Part shown: in pieces, positions 54,739-63,102 of the stretch | How positions within the stretch are numbered: position 1 is the first letter of the stretch | Layout: the number at the start of each line of letters is the position of its first letter | Source of the DNA: Pseudomonas sp. BSw22131 | GTDB lineage: Bacteria > Pseudomonadota > Gammaproteobacteria > Pseudomonadales > Pseudomonadaceae | Direction of reading: 5' to 3' | NCBI RefSeq assembly: GCF_026810445.1 | Contig: NZ_CP113949.1 | Location: 5,321,501 to 5,385,500 of the forward strand | DNA length: 64,000 nt | Made by a program: the position numbers and the translations under genes | The notes under the pieces: generated by a model | The model's database searches: none | What the model was told of the DNA's origin: nothing | The model's input: only the letters and a program-made list of their open reading frames with translations

Positions 54739-54822
54739 TACACCGTCGCCTTTGATTCTGGCCGAAGGCCGTTGAAGCGTGTGGCGCTTGTGGAATCTTC
54801 ATAAGTAGGGCTTCGCGCCCGC

Positions 54823-56202
54823 TCATAAAGGGACAGGCGCTGCGGGCAGGCGTATTACGGCGCAAAGTCCGGCGGGAGGACGGTTTTCCAGGGCCAGTTC
54901 TCCTCCATGCGCCTGGATGCACGCGCGGGCGATCGCCAATCCAAGGCCAAGCCCGCCACCCTGACTAACCTCCCCGGCCCCCTGCCCCACCTGCACAAAA
55001 GGCTCGAACACCTGCGTCAGCCACGACGGCTCGATCCCTTGCCCGTGATCGAGAACCTCAAGTGCAATAACGCCGCCCTCTTCAAGCCAGGCGCTCACCA
55101 CCGCATCCCCCGCATGACATAGCGCGTTGTCGATGAGGTTGGTCAAGGCGCGCTTGAGCGCAAGCGGCCGGCAATGGCATGGCAACACGCCGCGCACGTC
55201 CCAGGTAACTGGTTGTTCCAATGTCTGGTACCGCCGAGCAAGGTCGTCAAGCACCTCGTTGAGCAACACAGTTTGCGTCGGCTCTTGCAACGCATCACCG
55301 CGGACGAAATCCAGCGTCTCGCGCACCATCGCTCGTAACTCATCAAGACTTTCGAGCATGTCATCGCGCACCTGGCCGTCTTCAATCAATTCCACCTGCA
55401 AGCGCAATTCGGTGATCGGCGTATTCAAGTCATGGCTGATCGCGGCGAGCATGCGCGTGCGGCCTTCCACATGCCGGGCGATGCGCTCCTGCATGACGTT
55501 GAATGCGGTGGTCAGATCCCGTGCTTCCTGAGGTCCGGACAGCGGCAGCGGCGCAATCCACTCTCCACGGCTGACGCGCTCGGTGGCCTTGGCCAGGGTT
55601 TTCACGGGCTGCACGATGCGGCGCATGAAGAAGATGACAATCAGCAGCACCGGCACCGTAGTCACCGGCAATGTGTAGGCCAGCAACCGACTCCACTCGT
55701 ATGCGCCGGCAGGGTGTTGCAGCGCGTTCAGGCGCAAACCGTTGGGCAGACCGATGCTGGTGCGCAGCCGCAACGGCGCCCAGCCAGCCGCAGCAAATAC
55801 CTGATCACGTGCGGGGCCACCGCTGGTACGCTCCAGCTGCATGTCCACGCTGACCTGCGGCCCCAACGCCAGCCGTGCGCGCAGCTCCTGGGTCAGTCGT
55901 TGCTCTTCGGCGCGCACTTCGAACGGCGCAATACCGGATTGCTCCGCTATCCAGAACCCCGCATCGGCGGTCGCCATCACCGCCAGTACCCGAGACGCGT
56001 CGGCTGCCGACAGCTCGTGTGCAACGTGGTAGGCCGTCACCAGACGCTCAAGGGTAAGCGTGCGGGAAAGCGGGTGGATCAACGCGCCCGTTCGTTGCAA
56101 AAACAGCATCGCAATGGCGTTTGAAGCCAGCAGGGCCAACAGCAATAGCACGCCCAGTTGCTGGGTCATGCCGGTCGGCCAGAAGCGGCGCCAAGCACTC
56201 AC
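54823..56202 (-). CDS. Two-component sensor histidine kinase
   Basis: Membrane kinase of 459 residues read from GTG 56202, which overlaps the regulator's stop (GTGA). TM1 (~15-35) and TM2 (~172-193) flank a periplasmic sensor of ~135 residues. A HAMP domain, the HisKA dimer with His257 in AAISHDLNTPITELRLQ, and the HATPase domain (LIDNALCHAG, DHGQGIEP, GLGLGLAIARACIQAHGG) follow. The Asn of NTPI replaces the usual Arg or Glu context, a variant seen in QseC/OmpR-type kinases. It forms a pair with the upstream OmpR-type regulator. Confidence 0.9.
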   Translation of the reverse strand: MSAWRRFWPTGMTQQLGVLLLLALLASNAIAMLFLQRTGALIHPLSRTLTLERLVTAYHVAHELSAADASRVLAVMATADAGFWIAEQSGIAPFEVRAEEQRLTQELRARLALGPQVSVDMQLERTSGGPARDQVFAAAGWAPLRLRTSIGLPNGLRLNALQHPAGAYEWSRLLAYTLPVTTVPVLLIVIFFMRRIVQPVKTLAKATERVSRGEWIAPLPLSGPQEARDLTTAFNVMQERIARHVEGRTRMLAAISHDLNTPITELRLQVELIEDGQVRDDMLESLDELRAMVRETLDFVRGDALQEPTQTVLLNEVLDDLARRYQTLEQPVTWDVRGVLPCHCRPLALKRALTNLIDNALCHAGDAVVSAWLEEGGVIALEVLDHGQGIEPSWLTQVFEPFVQVGQGAGEVSQGGGLGLGLAIARACIQAHGGELALENRPPAGLCAVIRLPAAPVPL

Positions 56203-56969
56203 TCCGTCACCACGCTGACAGACGCTGCCAGCGAATAACCGCCGCCCCAAACCGTGCGCAGCACTTCCGGTTGTAGCGGATCGTCCGCCAGTTTGCGGCG
56301 CAGGCGGCTGATCTGCCGGTCGATTGCCCGATCAAACACGTCACTGCCAGGGCGCGCCGTCAGGTCAAGCAGGCGCTGGCGGTCCAACGTGACGTTAGGG
56401 TGCTTGAGGAACACGTTCAATAACCGGGCTTCGGCGGTACTGAGCCTGACGGCACTGCCATCGATACGCGTCAGTGTTTCGGTCGTGGAATGGAAGCTGA
56501 AACCGGCGAACTCATAGCGCTGCACAGCGGTTGACGTGTCGGCTGCTTCAATGGTCTGGGCGGCAGTCGGCGTACCGCGCCGACGCAGCACACTGTTGAT
56601 CCGGGCCACCAGCTCGCGCGGCTCGAACGGCTTGGTCACGTAGTCGTCGGCGCCCAGATCAAGGCCCCTCACCCGGTCAGCCGATGCGTCGCGGGCGGTC
56701 AGCAGGATGACCGGAACATTGGCGCGCCGATGAAGCAGCGCGCACAACTCAAAACCATTGCCATCGGGGAGCATGACGTCCAGCACCACCACATCAAATG
56801 CCTGCTGCTTGAGCAACTGCCACATACCGGCCGCGTCTTCAGCGGTGCGCACATCAAAAGCGTGCCGACGCAAATACACCGCCAGCGGATCGCGGATCTT
56901 GCGGTGATCATCGACCACCAGAATGCGGGGCGCGCAGGGCGTTGAGACCGATTGAGTATCGAGCGTCAT
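56199..56969 (-). CDS. OmpR-family response regulator
   Basis: A 256-residue regulator. The receiver domain has acidic DD at 20-21, phospho-acceptor Asp64 (VVVLDVMLPDG), Thr91 and Lys113 (DDYVTKPFEP). The C-terminal winged helix (RLSTAEARLLNVFLKHPNVT, DVFDRAIDRQISRLRRKL) is complete. It is coupled to the downstream kinase by a 4-bp overlap. It faces the NhaP-type antiporter gene across ~270 bp containing an ACACACA palindrome. Targets may include the nearby TonB receptor, which is a guess from position. Confidence 0.92.
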   Translation of the reverse strand: MTLDTQSVSTPCAPRILVVDDHRKIRDPLAVYLRRHAFDVRTAEDAAGMWQLLKQQAFDVVVLDVMLPDGNGFELCALLHRRANVPVILLTARDASADRVRGLDLGADDYVTKPFEPRELVARINSVLRRRGTPTAAQTIEAADTSTAVQRYEFAGFSFHSTTETLTRIDGSAVRLSTAEARLLNVFLKHPNVTLDRQRLLDLTARPGSDVFDRAIDRQISRLRRKLADDPLQPEVLRTVWGGGYSLAASVSVVTE

Positions 56970-57092
56970 AAAGGGCCGGTGAGTGTGCGAGCGGGGAGCA
57001 GCGTGGGGGAACTCTGCAGTTGCATATGCTTCCCATTAACACGACGGGATCATAGCCGATGCCTTTCGCGGCGGCACCCATTTGCAACGCGC

Positions 57093-57108
57093 ACACACAT
57101 TTGTGTGT
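57093..57108. promoter_or_regulatory. ACACACA/TGTGTGT palindrome
   Basis: Perfect seven-base arms with a TT spacer lie between the divergent response-regulator and antiporter genes. They are placed as an operator would be for either gene. The low complexity of the arms keeps confidence modest. Confidence 0.4.
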
Positions 57109-57236
57109 CAATGCCTGACCCCAACAGGGACTGCGATGAATGTGCCTGCATCCATCGTTATCACATCAAACCCCTGTCCGACGCTTGCACCCCTGCGCGG
57201 CCGGACGGGATTTGAATCGCAATGACAGGACTCCGA

Positions 57237-58496
57237 ATGCTTGAACTCGCCGCTGGTTTTATCTGCCTCACTTCGCTACTCACGTACGTGAATTTCCGCT
57301 TCATCGGCCTGCCGCCCACCATCGGTGTCATGGTCACCGCCCTGCTGTTCTCGCTGATTCTCCAATCCCTGAGCCTGATGGGTTTTCCGGGCATGGAAGA
57401 GCGCGTGCAAAGCCTGATCGGCCAGATCGATTTCGGCGATCTGCTGATGAACTGGATGCTGTCCTTCCTGCTGTTCGCTGGCGCTTTGCACGTCAATCTG
57501 GCGGACCTCAAAAACTACCGCTGGCCCATCGGCCTGCTCGCGACCTTCGGCGTGTTGATCGCCACCACCGTGATCGGCGCCCTTGCGTACTGGACTTTCG
57601 CGATGTTTGGCTGGCACATCAGCTTTCTCTATTGCCTGTTGTTCGGCGCGTTGATTTCGCCCACCGACCCGATTGCGGTACTCGGCGTGTTGCGGACTGC
57701 CAACGCCTCCAAACCGCTCAAAACCACCATCGTCGGTGAGTCGCTGTTCAACGACGGCACCGCCGTTGTGGTGTTCACCGTGTTGCTGGGAATTGCCCAA
57801 CTGGGCGAAACCCCGACGGTGGGCGAGACCGCCATGCTGTTCGTGCACGAGGCCATTGGCGGTGCAGTGTTCGGCGGGCTGATCGGCTACGCGGTGTACC
57901 TGATGATCAAAAGCATCGAGCAGTATCAGATCGAAGTCATGCTGACCCTGGCGCTGGTGATCGGCGGCTCGGCGATGTCCACCGAGCTGCACGTTTCAGC
58001 ACCGATTGCGATGGTGGTCGCCGGGCTGATCATCGGCAACCTGGGACGCAACCTGGCAATGAACGACATGACGCGCCGCTACCTGGATGGCTTTTGGGAG
58101 CTACTCGACGACATGCTCAATGCGTTGCTGTTCGCGTTGATCGGCATGGAGCTTTTGCTGCTGCCGTTCTCGTGGTTGCACCTGCTGGCAGCAGGTCTGT
58201 TGGCGGTGGCGATTCTGCTGTCGCGACTGCTGACGGTAGCCCCGGCCATCCTGCTGATGCGCCGCTGGCGTGAAGTGCCGCGTGGCACTGTTCGCATCCT
58301 CACCTGGGGCGGCCTGCGCGGCGGGGTTTCGGTCGCACTGGCGCTGGCGTTGCCATTGGGCCCGGAGCGCGATTTGCTGCTGAGCATTACCTACATCGTG
58401 GTGCTGTCGTCGATCCTGTTGCAGGGCTTGAGCATCGGCAAGCTGGTCAAGGCGGTGACCCGCGACCAGCCGGCCGGGCAAACCGCAGGTCACTGA
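57237..58496 (+). CDS. CPA1-family Na+/H+ antiporter (NhaP-type)
   Basis: A 419-residue cation/proton antiporter with 12-13 membrane helices. The functional core includes GALISPTDPIAVLGVLR and GESLFNDGTAVVVFTVLLGI, the paired aspartate motifs of the family. I choose ATG 57237 (MLELAAGF), six bases after AGGA; an ATG at 57222 is also possible. There is no long cytoplasmic tail. The gene stands alone. Na+ or K+ preference cannot be told. Confidence 0.9.
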   Translation: MLELAAGFICLTSLLTYVNFRFIGLPPTIGVMVTALLFSLILQSLSLMGFPGMEERVQSLIGQIDFGDLLMNWMLSFLLFAGALHVNLADLKNYRWPIGLLATFGVLIATTVIGALAYWTFAMFGWHISFLYCLLFGALISPTDPIAVLGVLRTANASKPLKTTIVGESLFNDGTAVVVFTVLLGIAQLGETPTVGETAMLFVHEAIGGAVFGGLIGYAVYLMIKSIEQYQIEVMLTLALVIGGSAMSTELHVSAPIAMVVAGLIIGNLGRNLAMNDMTRRYLDGFWELLDDMLNALLFALIGMELLLLPFSWLHLLAAGLLAVAILLSRLLTVAPAILLMRRWREVPRGTVRILTWGGLRGGVSVALALALPLGPERDLLLSITYIVVLSSILLQGLSIGKLVKAVTRDQPAGQTAGH

Positions 58497-58566
58497 GCTG
58501 TGATTGCATCGTCACGTAGCCACTCGGCGTCAGGCTGAATGGCTATGTGGCTTGAAATGCGCGCCG

Positions 58567-59092
58567 TCAAGAGAACGTGCGCTTGGGGGCGGTTCTTGCG
58601 TGGGTGCAGTAAAGCGTAAGGCCAGTAAACGCCAGGCCGCCCGCGAGATTGCCGAGCACCGTCGGGATTTCATTCCAGACCAGGTAATCCATGATGGAGA
58701 ATCCGCCGCCCATGATCATGCCCGATGGGAACAGGAACATGTTGACCACCGAATGCTCGAAACCCATGAAAAAGAACAACATGATCGGCATCCACATGGC
58801 GATTAACTTGCCGCTCACGGACGTGGAAATCATGGCGCCTACCACGCCCATTGAGACCATCCAGTTGCAAAGCATTCCACGCAGAAAGATCGTCACCCAG
58901 CCCGCTGTGCCGTACGCGGCATAACCAAGCGTGCGGGACTCACCAATGCTGGCGATTTTGTGATCCACAGCGCCGAGGTCTGCATTGAATCCGTAGGTAA
59001 AGACGAAGGCCATGATGAAAGCAACCGTCAGCGCGCCTGCGAAGTTGCCAACAAACACCAGCCCCCAATTGCGCCGCGATTCCCCGCGACCT
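58567..59092 (-). pseudogene. Truncated formate/nitrite transporter family gene
   Basis: The C-terminal ~175 residues of an FNT-family channel are present ([71 protein letters not shown]). The family normally has 260-300 residues with six helices; the first two to three are missing. Coding similarity continues past the first GTG up to ~59092 and then stops, where a sigma-54 regulator remnant begins on the other strand. It is almost certainly non-functional. Confidence 0.85.
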
Positions 59093-59548
59093 ATTTGAAA
59101 GTGAGTTTTTTGGCCACGTAAAAGGGGCGTTCACCGGCGCAGTCAGTCATCGCATAGGACACTTTGAACTCGCCGACGGCGGCACCCTGTTTCTCGATGA
59201 GGTGGGAGAAATACCGCTGGAACTACAGAGCAAGCTGTTGCGGGTTTTGCAGGACCAACAATTCGAGCGCGTGGGCGATAACCTGACCTGTGTCGTGAAC
59301 GTACGTGTTATCGCAGCGACCAATCGTGATCTGCGCGAGATGGTCAAGATGGGTGTTTTCCGAGAGGACCTGTATTTTCGCTTGAACGTGTTCCCTATCA
59401 GATCGGTGCCGCTGCGCGAGCGGGTGGAAGATATTCCGGTCCTCTGGGGCTCAAGCCCTCCACCCTCGCTTCACGCCTGCAAAAGTGGAACATCGACCCG
59501 AGGGACTATAAAAAGGACTTCAAGAAGCGACACCAGGCCCGGGATTAA
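59090..59548 (+). pseudogene. Remnant of a sigma-54-dependent regulator with internal deletion
   Basis: The sequence [20 protein letters not shown] contains the GAFTGA sigma-54 contact loop. It is followed by Walker B ([20 protein letters not shown]) and the sensor region ([16 protein letters not shown]). After EDIPVL the frame breaks near 59443 and the C-terminal DNA-binding helix reappears in another frame ([18 protein letters not shown]), ending at TAA 59548. The sensor domain, Walker A and the segment between AAA+ and HTH domains are all gone. It resembles FhlA/NorR-type activators. Confidence 0.88.
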
Positions 59549-59685
59549 GAATCGACCGGCCAACACCTATCGCGAGAAAAACGTGCAGCCGGTAGACCCG
59601 CCATTGCTGTCATGCGTGGCTCGATTGGCTAAGATGCCACGACCACCAGCCCGTGCTGGCGGTTTTCCGGGGCTCAGGAGCACGC

Positions 59686-60501
59686 ATGTCCAGCAAAGAG
59701 GAGATTGCCGTCGTTGGCGGCACACCGATGATTCCCGAACAGCGTCGGGAATTGATGCTGCGTCAGTTGCGCAAACACCAGGTATTGAGCGTCCACCAGT
59801 TGGTGGAAATGTTCGATTGCTCACACATGACCATTCGCCGTGACATCGCGCTGCTTGAGCAAAGCGGACGCGCCTATTCGGTAACCGGCGGTGTGCGCAT
59901 CGCCAGCCAGGTGCACAGCGAACCCAGCCACCAATCCAAAGCCGTGATCGAGTTGCCGCACAAACAGGCGATGGCGCGGCTGGCTGCCAGTTTGCTGCAC
60001 CCCGAAATGACGGTGTACCTGGATGCGGGCACCAGCACCCTGGAGATCGTGCCGCACATTGTGGCGCTGGCCGGGATGACTGTGGTCACCAACGATTTTG
60101 GCGTGGTCAGTGCCTTGGCCGATGCAGCGCACGTGGATGTGATTCATACCGGCGGGCTGCTGGACCATCCCAATCGCTCATGCGTGGGCGGGCTGGCAGC
60201 AGCGACTTTGCGCCAACTGGCGACTGATGTGGCATTCATGTCCACCAGCTCCTGGGATCTGCAACGCGGCACCACCACCCCCTCGGCGCTGAAGGTCGAG
60301 GTCAAACAAGCAGCGATGCAGTCGGCATCGCGCTCGGTGCTGCTGACCACCAGCTCCAAATACGGCACGTTCGGCATGTACAAAGTCGCCGGGCTTGAGC
60401 AGTTCGACACGATCATCAGCGACGACCGCCTTGCCCACGGTGCTGCGGATAGCATTCGAGCTTTTGGGGTTGACGTGCTGCTGGCCTCGATAGACAAATG
60501 A
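59686..60501 (+). CDS. DeoR-family transcriptional regulator of the threonate-type cluster
   Basis: A 271-residue repressor of the DeoR/GlpR type. The N-terminal helix-turn-helix is [20 protein letters not shown]. The sugar-phosphate-binding domain has [16 protein letters not shown] and [17 protein letters not shown] 59686 has a perfect AGGAG site. It lies upstream, on the same strand, of dehydrogenase and kinase genes of the ygb/otn type, so it most likely represses them until a four-carbon sugar-acid derivative is present. Confidence 0.87.
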   Translation: MSSKEEIAVVGGTPMIPEQRRELMLRQLRKHQVLSVHQLVEMFDCSHMTIRRDIALLEQSGRAYSVTGGVRIASQVHSEPSHQSKAVIELPHKQAMARLAASLLHPEMTVYLDAGTSTLEIVPHIVALAGMTVVTNDFGVVSALADAAHVDVIHTGGLLDHPNRSCVGGLAAATLRQLATDVAFMSTSSWDLQRGTTTPSALKVEVKQAAMQSASRSVLLTTSSKYGTFGMYKVAGLEQFDTIISDDRLAHGAADSIRAFGVDVLLASIDK

Positions 60502-60661
60502 CACTAACGATATTCCGCATATGAGCTACTGCAATGGACCTTGCGAGCACTCACAACGTCAAGCTCTGTCCCAGAGCCCACTATTATGAGTGGGCTCGGT
60601 CGTTACAAAGATTGCGCACAAGCGCGCATTCGAATTGCCCCGGTCGTACTATCCATCAACA

Positions 60662-61396
60662 TCAGAACGCGTCGGGAATTTCAACGGTCACCGCGTCTCC
60701 GTAGCCATACAAATTAGCAACTTCGCTGGTAGCACCTACGACGACCATGATTTTTTCACCGACCTTGCGGGTACCGAAAAACTTAACGCTCTGTGGAGTG
60801 TCATCAATAGCGTAAGTACTGTAGTGCCAACTCCCGCTTGAGGAGCCATGGCCGATGGTAACGTACTGAGTGGTTAATGCTCCGCCCATCAGGTAAGCGT
60901 CGAGGATGCCCACAACACTATAGTTTTTTGGACCATCGGCGCGAGCGGTGCCATTGAAACGCACGTCATAACGTGTATTATCATATTTGTCTTTGGCTAT
61001 GTAAGAAGCCAATACTTTTTGGGAAGGGCCACCTACTTCACTTATGATTTTATCTGCGTACGTGAACTCACCATTGAGACCCTCGTTGAAACCTAAACGA
61101 AAATCCACTGTTTCATTGGATGCCCTTAGCCCTTCTCCGCTAACCGAAAAGGAATTCCGAGTCTCATCTTCTAACTCTTCTACCTTCCGCTCGATATACA
61201 TATATTCTCCAGAAGTACCACCATGACCAAGCCGAACCGTGTTATCAAAACAACAATTACTCCTATCAAGGCTCGATGTAGCGATGAGCGTGCCAGAAAA
61301 TGCGTATCCGGTCGCACCTGAAGGCTCAATCACACCGTCGAAGGTTGCTTTTGATCCCCAGGTATTCCTTTGAAAAATCACTTTTATGGCTGGCAT
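60662..61396 (-). CDS. Unrecognised 244-residue protein with internal tandem repeat
   Basis: ATG 61396 has a strong AAGGAG site eight bases upstream, so this is probably a real gene. I do not recognise the family. The sequence contains two related halves of ~110 residues: VRLGHGGTSGEYMYIERKVE in the first matches VTIGHGSSSGSWHYSTYAID in the second, with similar preceding segments. It is rich in predicted beta strands, has no signal peptide and has two adjacent cysteines (SNCCFD). Its AT-rich flanks and its position between the DeoR regulator and the genes it should control suggest insertion. Confidence 0.7.
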   Translation of the reverse strand: MPAIKVIFQRNTWGSKATFDGVIEPSGATGYAFSGTLIATSSLDRSNCCFDNTVRLGHGGTSGEYMYIERKVEELEDETRNSFSVSGEGLRASNETVDFRLGFNEGLNGEFTYADKIISEVGGPSQKVLASYIAKDKYDNTRYDVRFNGTARADGPKNYSVVGILDAYLMGGALTTQYVTIGHGSSSGSWHYSTYAIDDTPQSVKFFGTRKVGEKIMVVVGATSEVANLYGYGDAVTVEIPDAF

Positions 61397-61882
61397 AGCG
61401 ACAATCTCCTTATTGGTCTCTTGCAGCGATCAGCCGAAATGAACGGCCAGACCTTATACCTACTATTATTCCAGATAACAAAAAGGTCAAGTTGGGAAAA
61501 CTTTAAAAACAGTGACAATGAACCGTAATTTTTAATTCACGGGCCTGTTCACATGGCGAATAAGTTTGGCTCACACCCAACGTATATCCATCGCTAACCC
61601 TGTCGACTCCTAAAAATGCGATTCAGATCAGCAAGTTAATTTAATCAGCTCGAATAATAATCATCAACGTTAACTCAAAAAACGAAATAACAATTTATTT
61701 TTAGCCAAAAGACCATCAAACTATCAGCACTCAAAAAGCAATTTTTTACTTCGATAAAAAATAACTAGAACGCATAAAAGCTATGTTTTCGTTCATCGCA
61801 CTGCCCGTCCGTACTCAGCGCCGGAGCACAACTCCAAATTGGCGTCGGTGGACACGCCTCGCTGACCGGCGCTGACCTCAAT
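61397..61882. other. AT-rich non-coding region
   Basis: About 490 bp upstream of the repeat protein, markedly AT-rich from ~61440 to 61790. No coding potential is supported. It may hold the promoter of the 244-residue protein, and its base composition fits imported DNA. Confidence 0.45.
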
Positions 61883-61972
61883 CCGTAGGAGCCGGCTTGC
61901 TGGCGAAGGCTTTGAATCAGGCGATGCACTGGTGACGGATCAGCTGGGTTAGCCAGCAAGCCGGGCCTACAG
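61883..61972. repeat. REP-like inverted repeat, fourth subtype
   Basis: CGTAGGAGCCGGCTTGCTGGCG pairs with AGCCAGCAAGCCGGGCCTACAG across ~45 bp. The CCGGCTTGCTGGCGAA core is a known type in fluorescent pseudomonads. Confidence 0.8.
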
Positions 61973-62012
61973 ATGCAAATCTGTACCCATCCCGCATAAG
62001 CAGGCCTATTAA

Positions 62013-62040
62013 AGCCCCGACAGCCCACCGGGGCTTATTC
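62013..62040 (+). terminator. Possible intrinsic terminator
   Basis: AAGCCCCG-acagccca-CGGGGCTTATT forms a stable stem followed by a short T-rich stretch. No clear gene ends just before it, so it may be a leftover of the original gene arrangement. Confidence 0.5.
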
Positions 62041-62055
62041 TCGCCTGCTCGCGGC

Positions 62056-62075
62056 AATGTTAAACTTTGTTAATT
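62056..62075. promoter_or_regulatory. Direct repeat, candidate DeoR operator
   Basis: TGTTAA occurs at 62058 and again at 62068, exactly one helical turn apart, ~120 bp before the dehydrogenase start. DeoR-family repressors often bind such repeated AT-rich half-sites. Confidence 0.4.
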
Positions 62076-62186
62076 CAAAAAACACTTCACATTATCTGAT
62101 CACAGGTTCACTATCGTTTTCACAGATTCGAACAACCTTCGAGCGCTGATGCATTGCCTTCGGCGCGCGATCCGAGGAGAGAGATC

Positions 62187-63092
62187 ATGAATAACAAGAA
62201 CGTCGGCGTGATCGGTTTGGGCGCCATGGGTTTGGGCATTGCCCGCTCGCTGCTGCGCAACGGCTTCAACGTCCATGCCTGTGACGTGCGCACCGCCGTC
62301 ACCGAGCAATTCGCCACCGAAGGCGGCGTTGCCTGTGATTCCCCTGCCGCAATGGCTGCACTGTGCGACGTCATCGTCACCGTCGTGGTCAATGCCGAAC
62401 AAACCGAAACCGTACTCTTCGGTGAAAACGGCGCCATCGCCGCCTTGAAACCCGGCAGCCTGGTCATCGGCTGCGCCACTGTCGCCCCGACCTTCGCGGT
62501 CGAGCTGGGCGAGCGCCTCGCCGAACAAACCCTGCTTTACCTCGACGCCCCGATCTCCGGCGGCGCGGCCAAGGCTGCTTCAGGCCAAATGACCATGATG
62601 ACCTCCGGCCCGGCCGAGTCCTATGCCAAGGCTGATGCGATCCTCAACGGCATGGCAGGCAAGGTTTATCGCTTGGGCGACGTTCACGGCCTGGGTTCCA
62701 AAGTCAAAATCATCAACCAGTTGCTGGCCGGTGTGCACATCGCCGCCAGCGCCGAAGCCATGGCCCTGGGCCTGCGTGAAGGCGTCGACGCCGATGCCCT
62801 CTATGAAGTCATCACCAACAGCGCCGGCAACTCGTGGATGTTCGAAAACCGCGTTCCACACATCCTCAAAGCCGATTACACGCCGCTGTCTGCCGTCGAT
62901 ATCTTCGTCAAGGACCTGGGCCTGGTACTGGATACCGCCCGTGCCAGCAAATTCCCGTTGCCGTTGTCGTCCACCGCACACCAGATGTTCATGCAGGCCT
63001 CGACCGCAGGCTTTGGCCGCGAAGACGACTCCGCCGTGATCAAGATTTTCCCGGGCATCACCCTGCCCGTTGCCAAGCCAGACCAAGCCTGA
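62187..63092 (+). CDS. ltnD: L-threonate dehydrogenase (LtnD/YgbJ-like)
   Basis: A 301-residue beta-hydroxyacid dehydrogenase. The NAD-binding VGVIGLGAMGLGIARSLLRN opens the protein, DAPISGGAAKAASGQMTMM is the substrate motif, and the catalytic lysine lies in GSKVKIINQLLAG. By family and neighbours it oxidises L-threonate (or a related four-carbon acid) to 2-oxo-tetronate. ATG 62187 follows GAGGAGA. The kinase gene starts 10 bp after the stop. Confidence 0.88.
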   Translation: MNNKNVGVIGLGAMGLGIARSLLRNGFNVHACDVRTAVTEQFATEGGVACDSPAAMAALCDVIVTVVVNAEQTETVLFGENGAIAALKPGSLVIGCATVAPTFAVELGERLAEQTLLYLDAPISGGAAKAASGQMTMMTSGPAESYAKADAILNGMAGKVYRLGDVHGLGSKVKIINQLLAGVHIAASAEAMALGLREGVDADALYEVITNSAGNSWMFENRVPHILKADYTPLSAVDIFVKDLGLVLDTARASKFPLPLSSTAHQMFMQASTAGFGREDDSAVIKIFPGITLPVAKPDQA

Positions 63093-63102
63093 GGCCCAGA
63101 CA

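Noticed and set aside
61765..62028. An 87-residue minus-strand frame
   Set aside because: It lies across a REP repeat and a hairpin and has no ribosome site.
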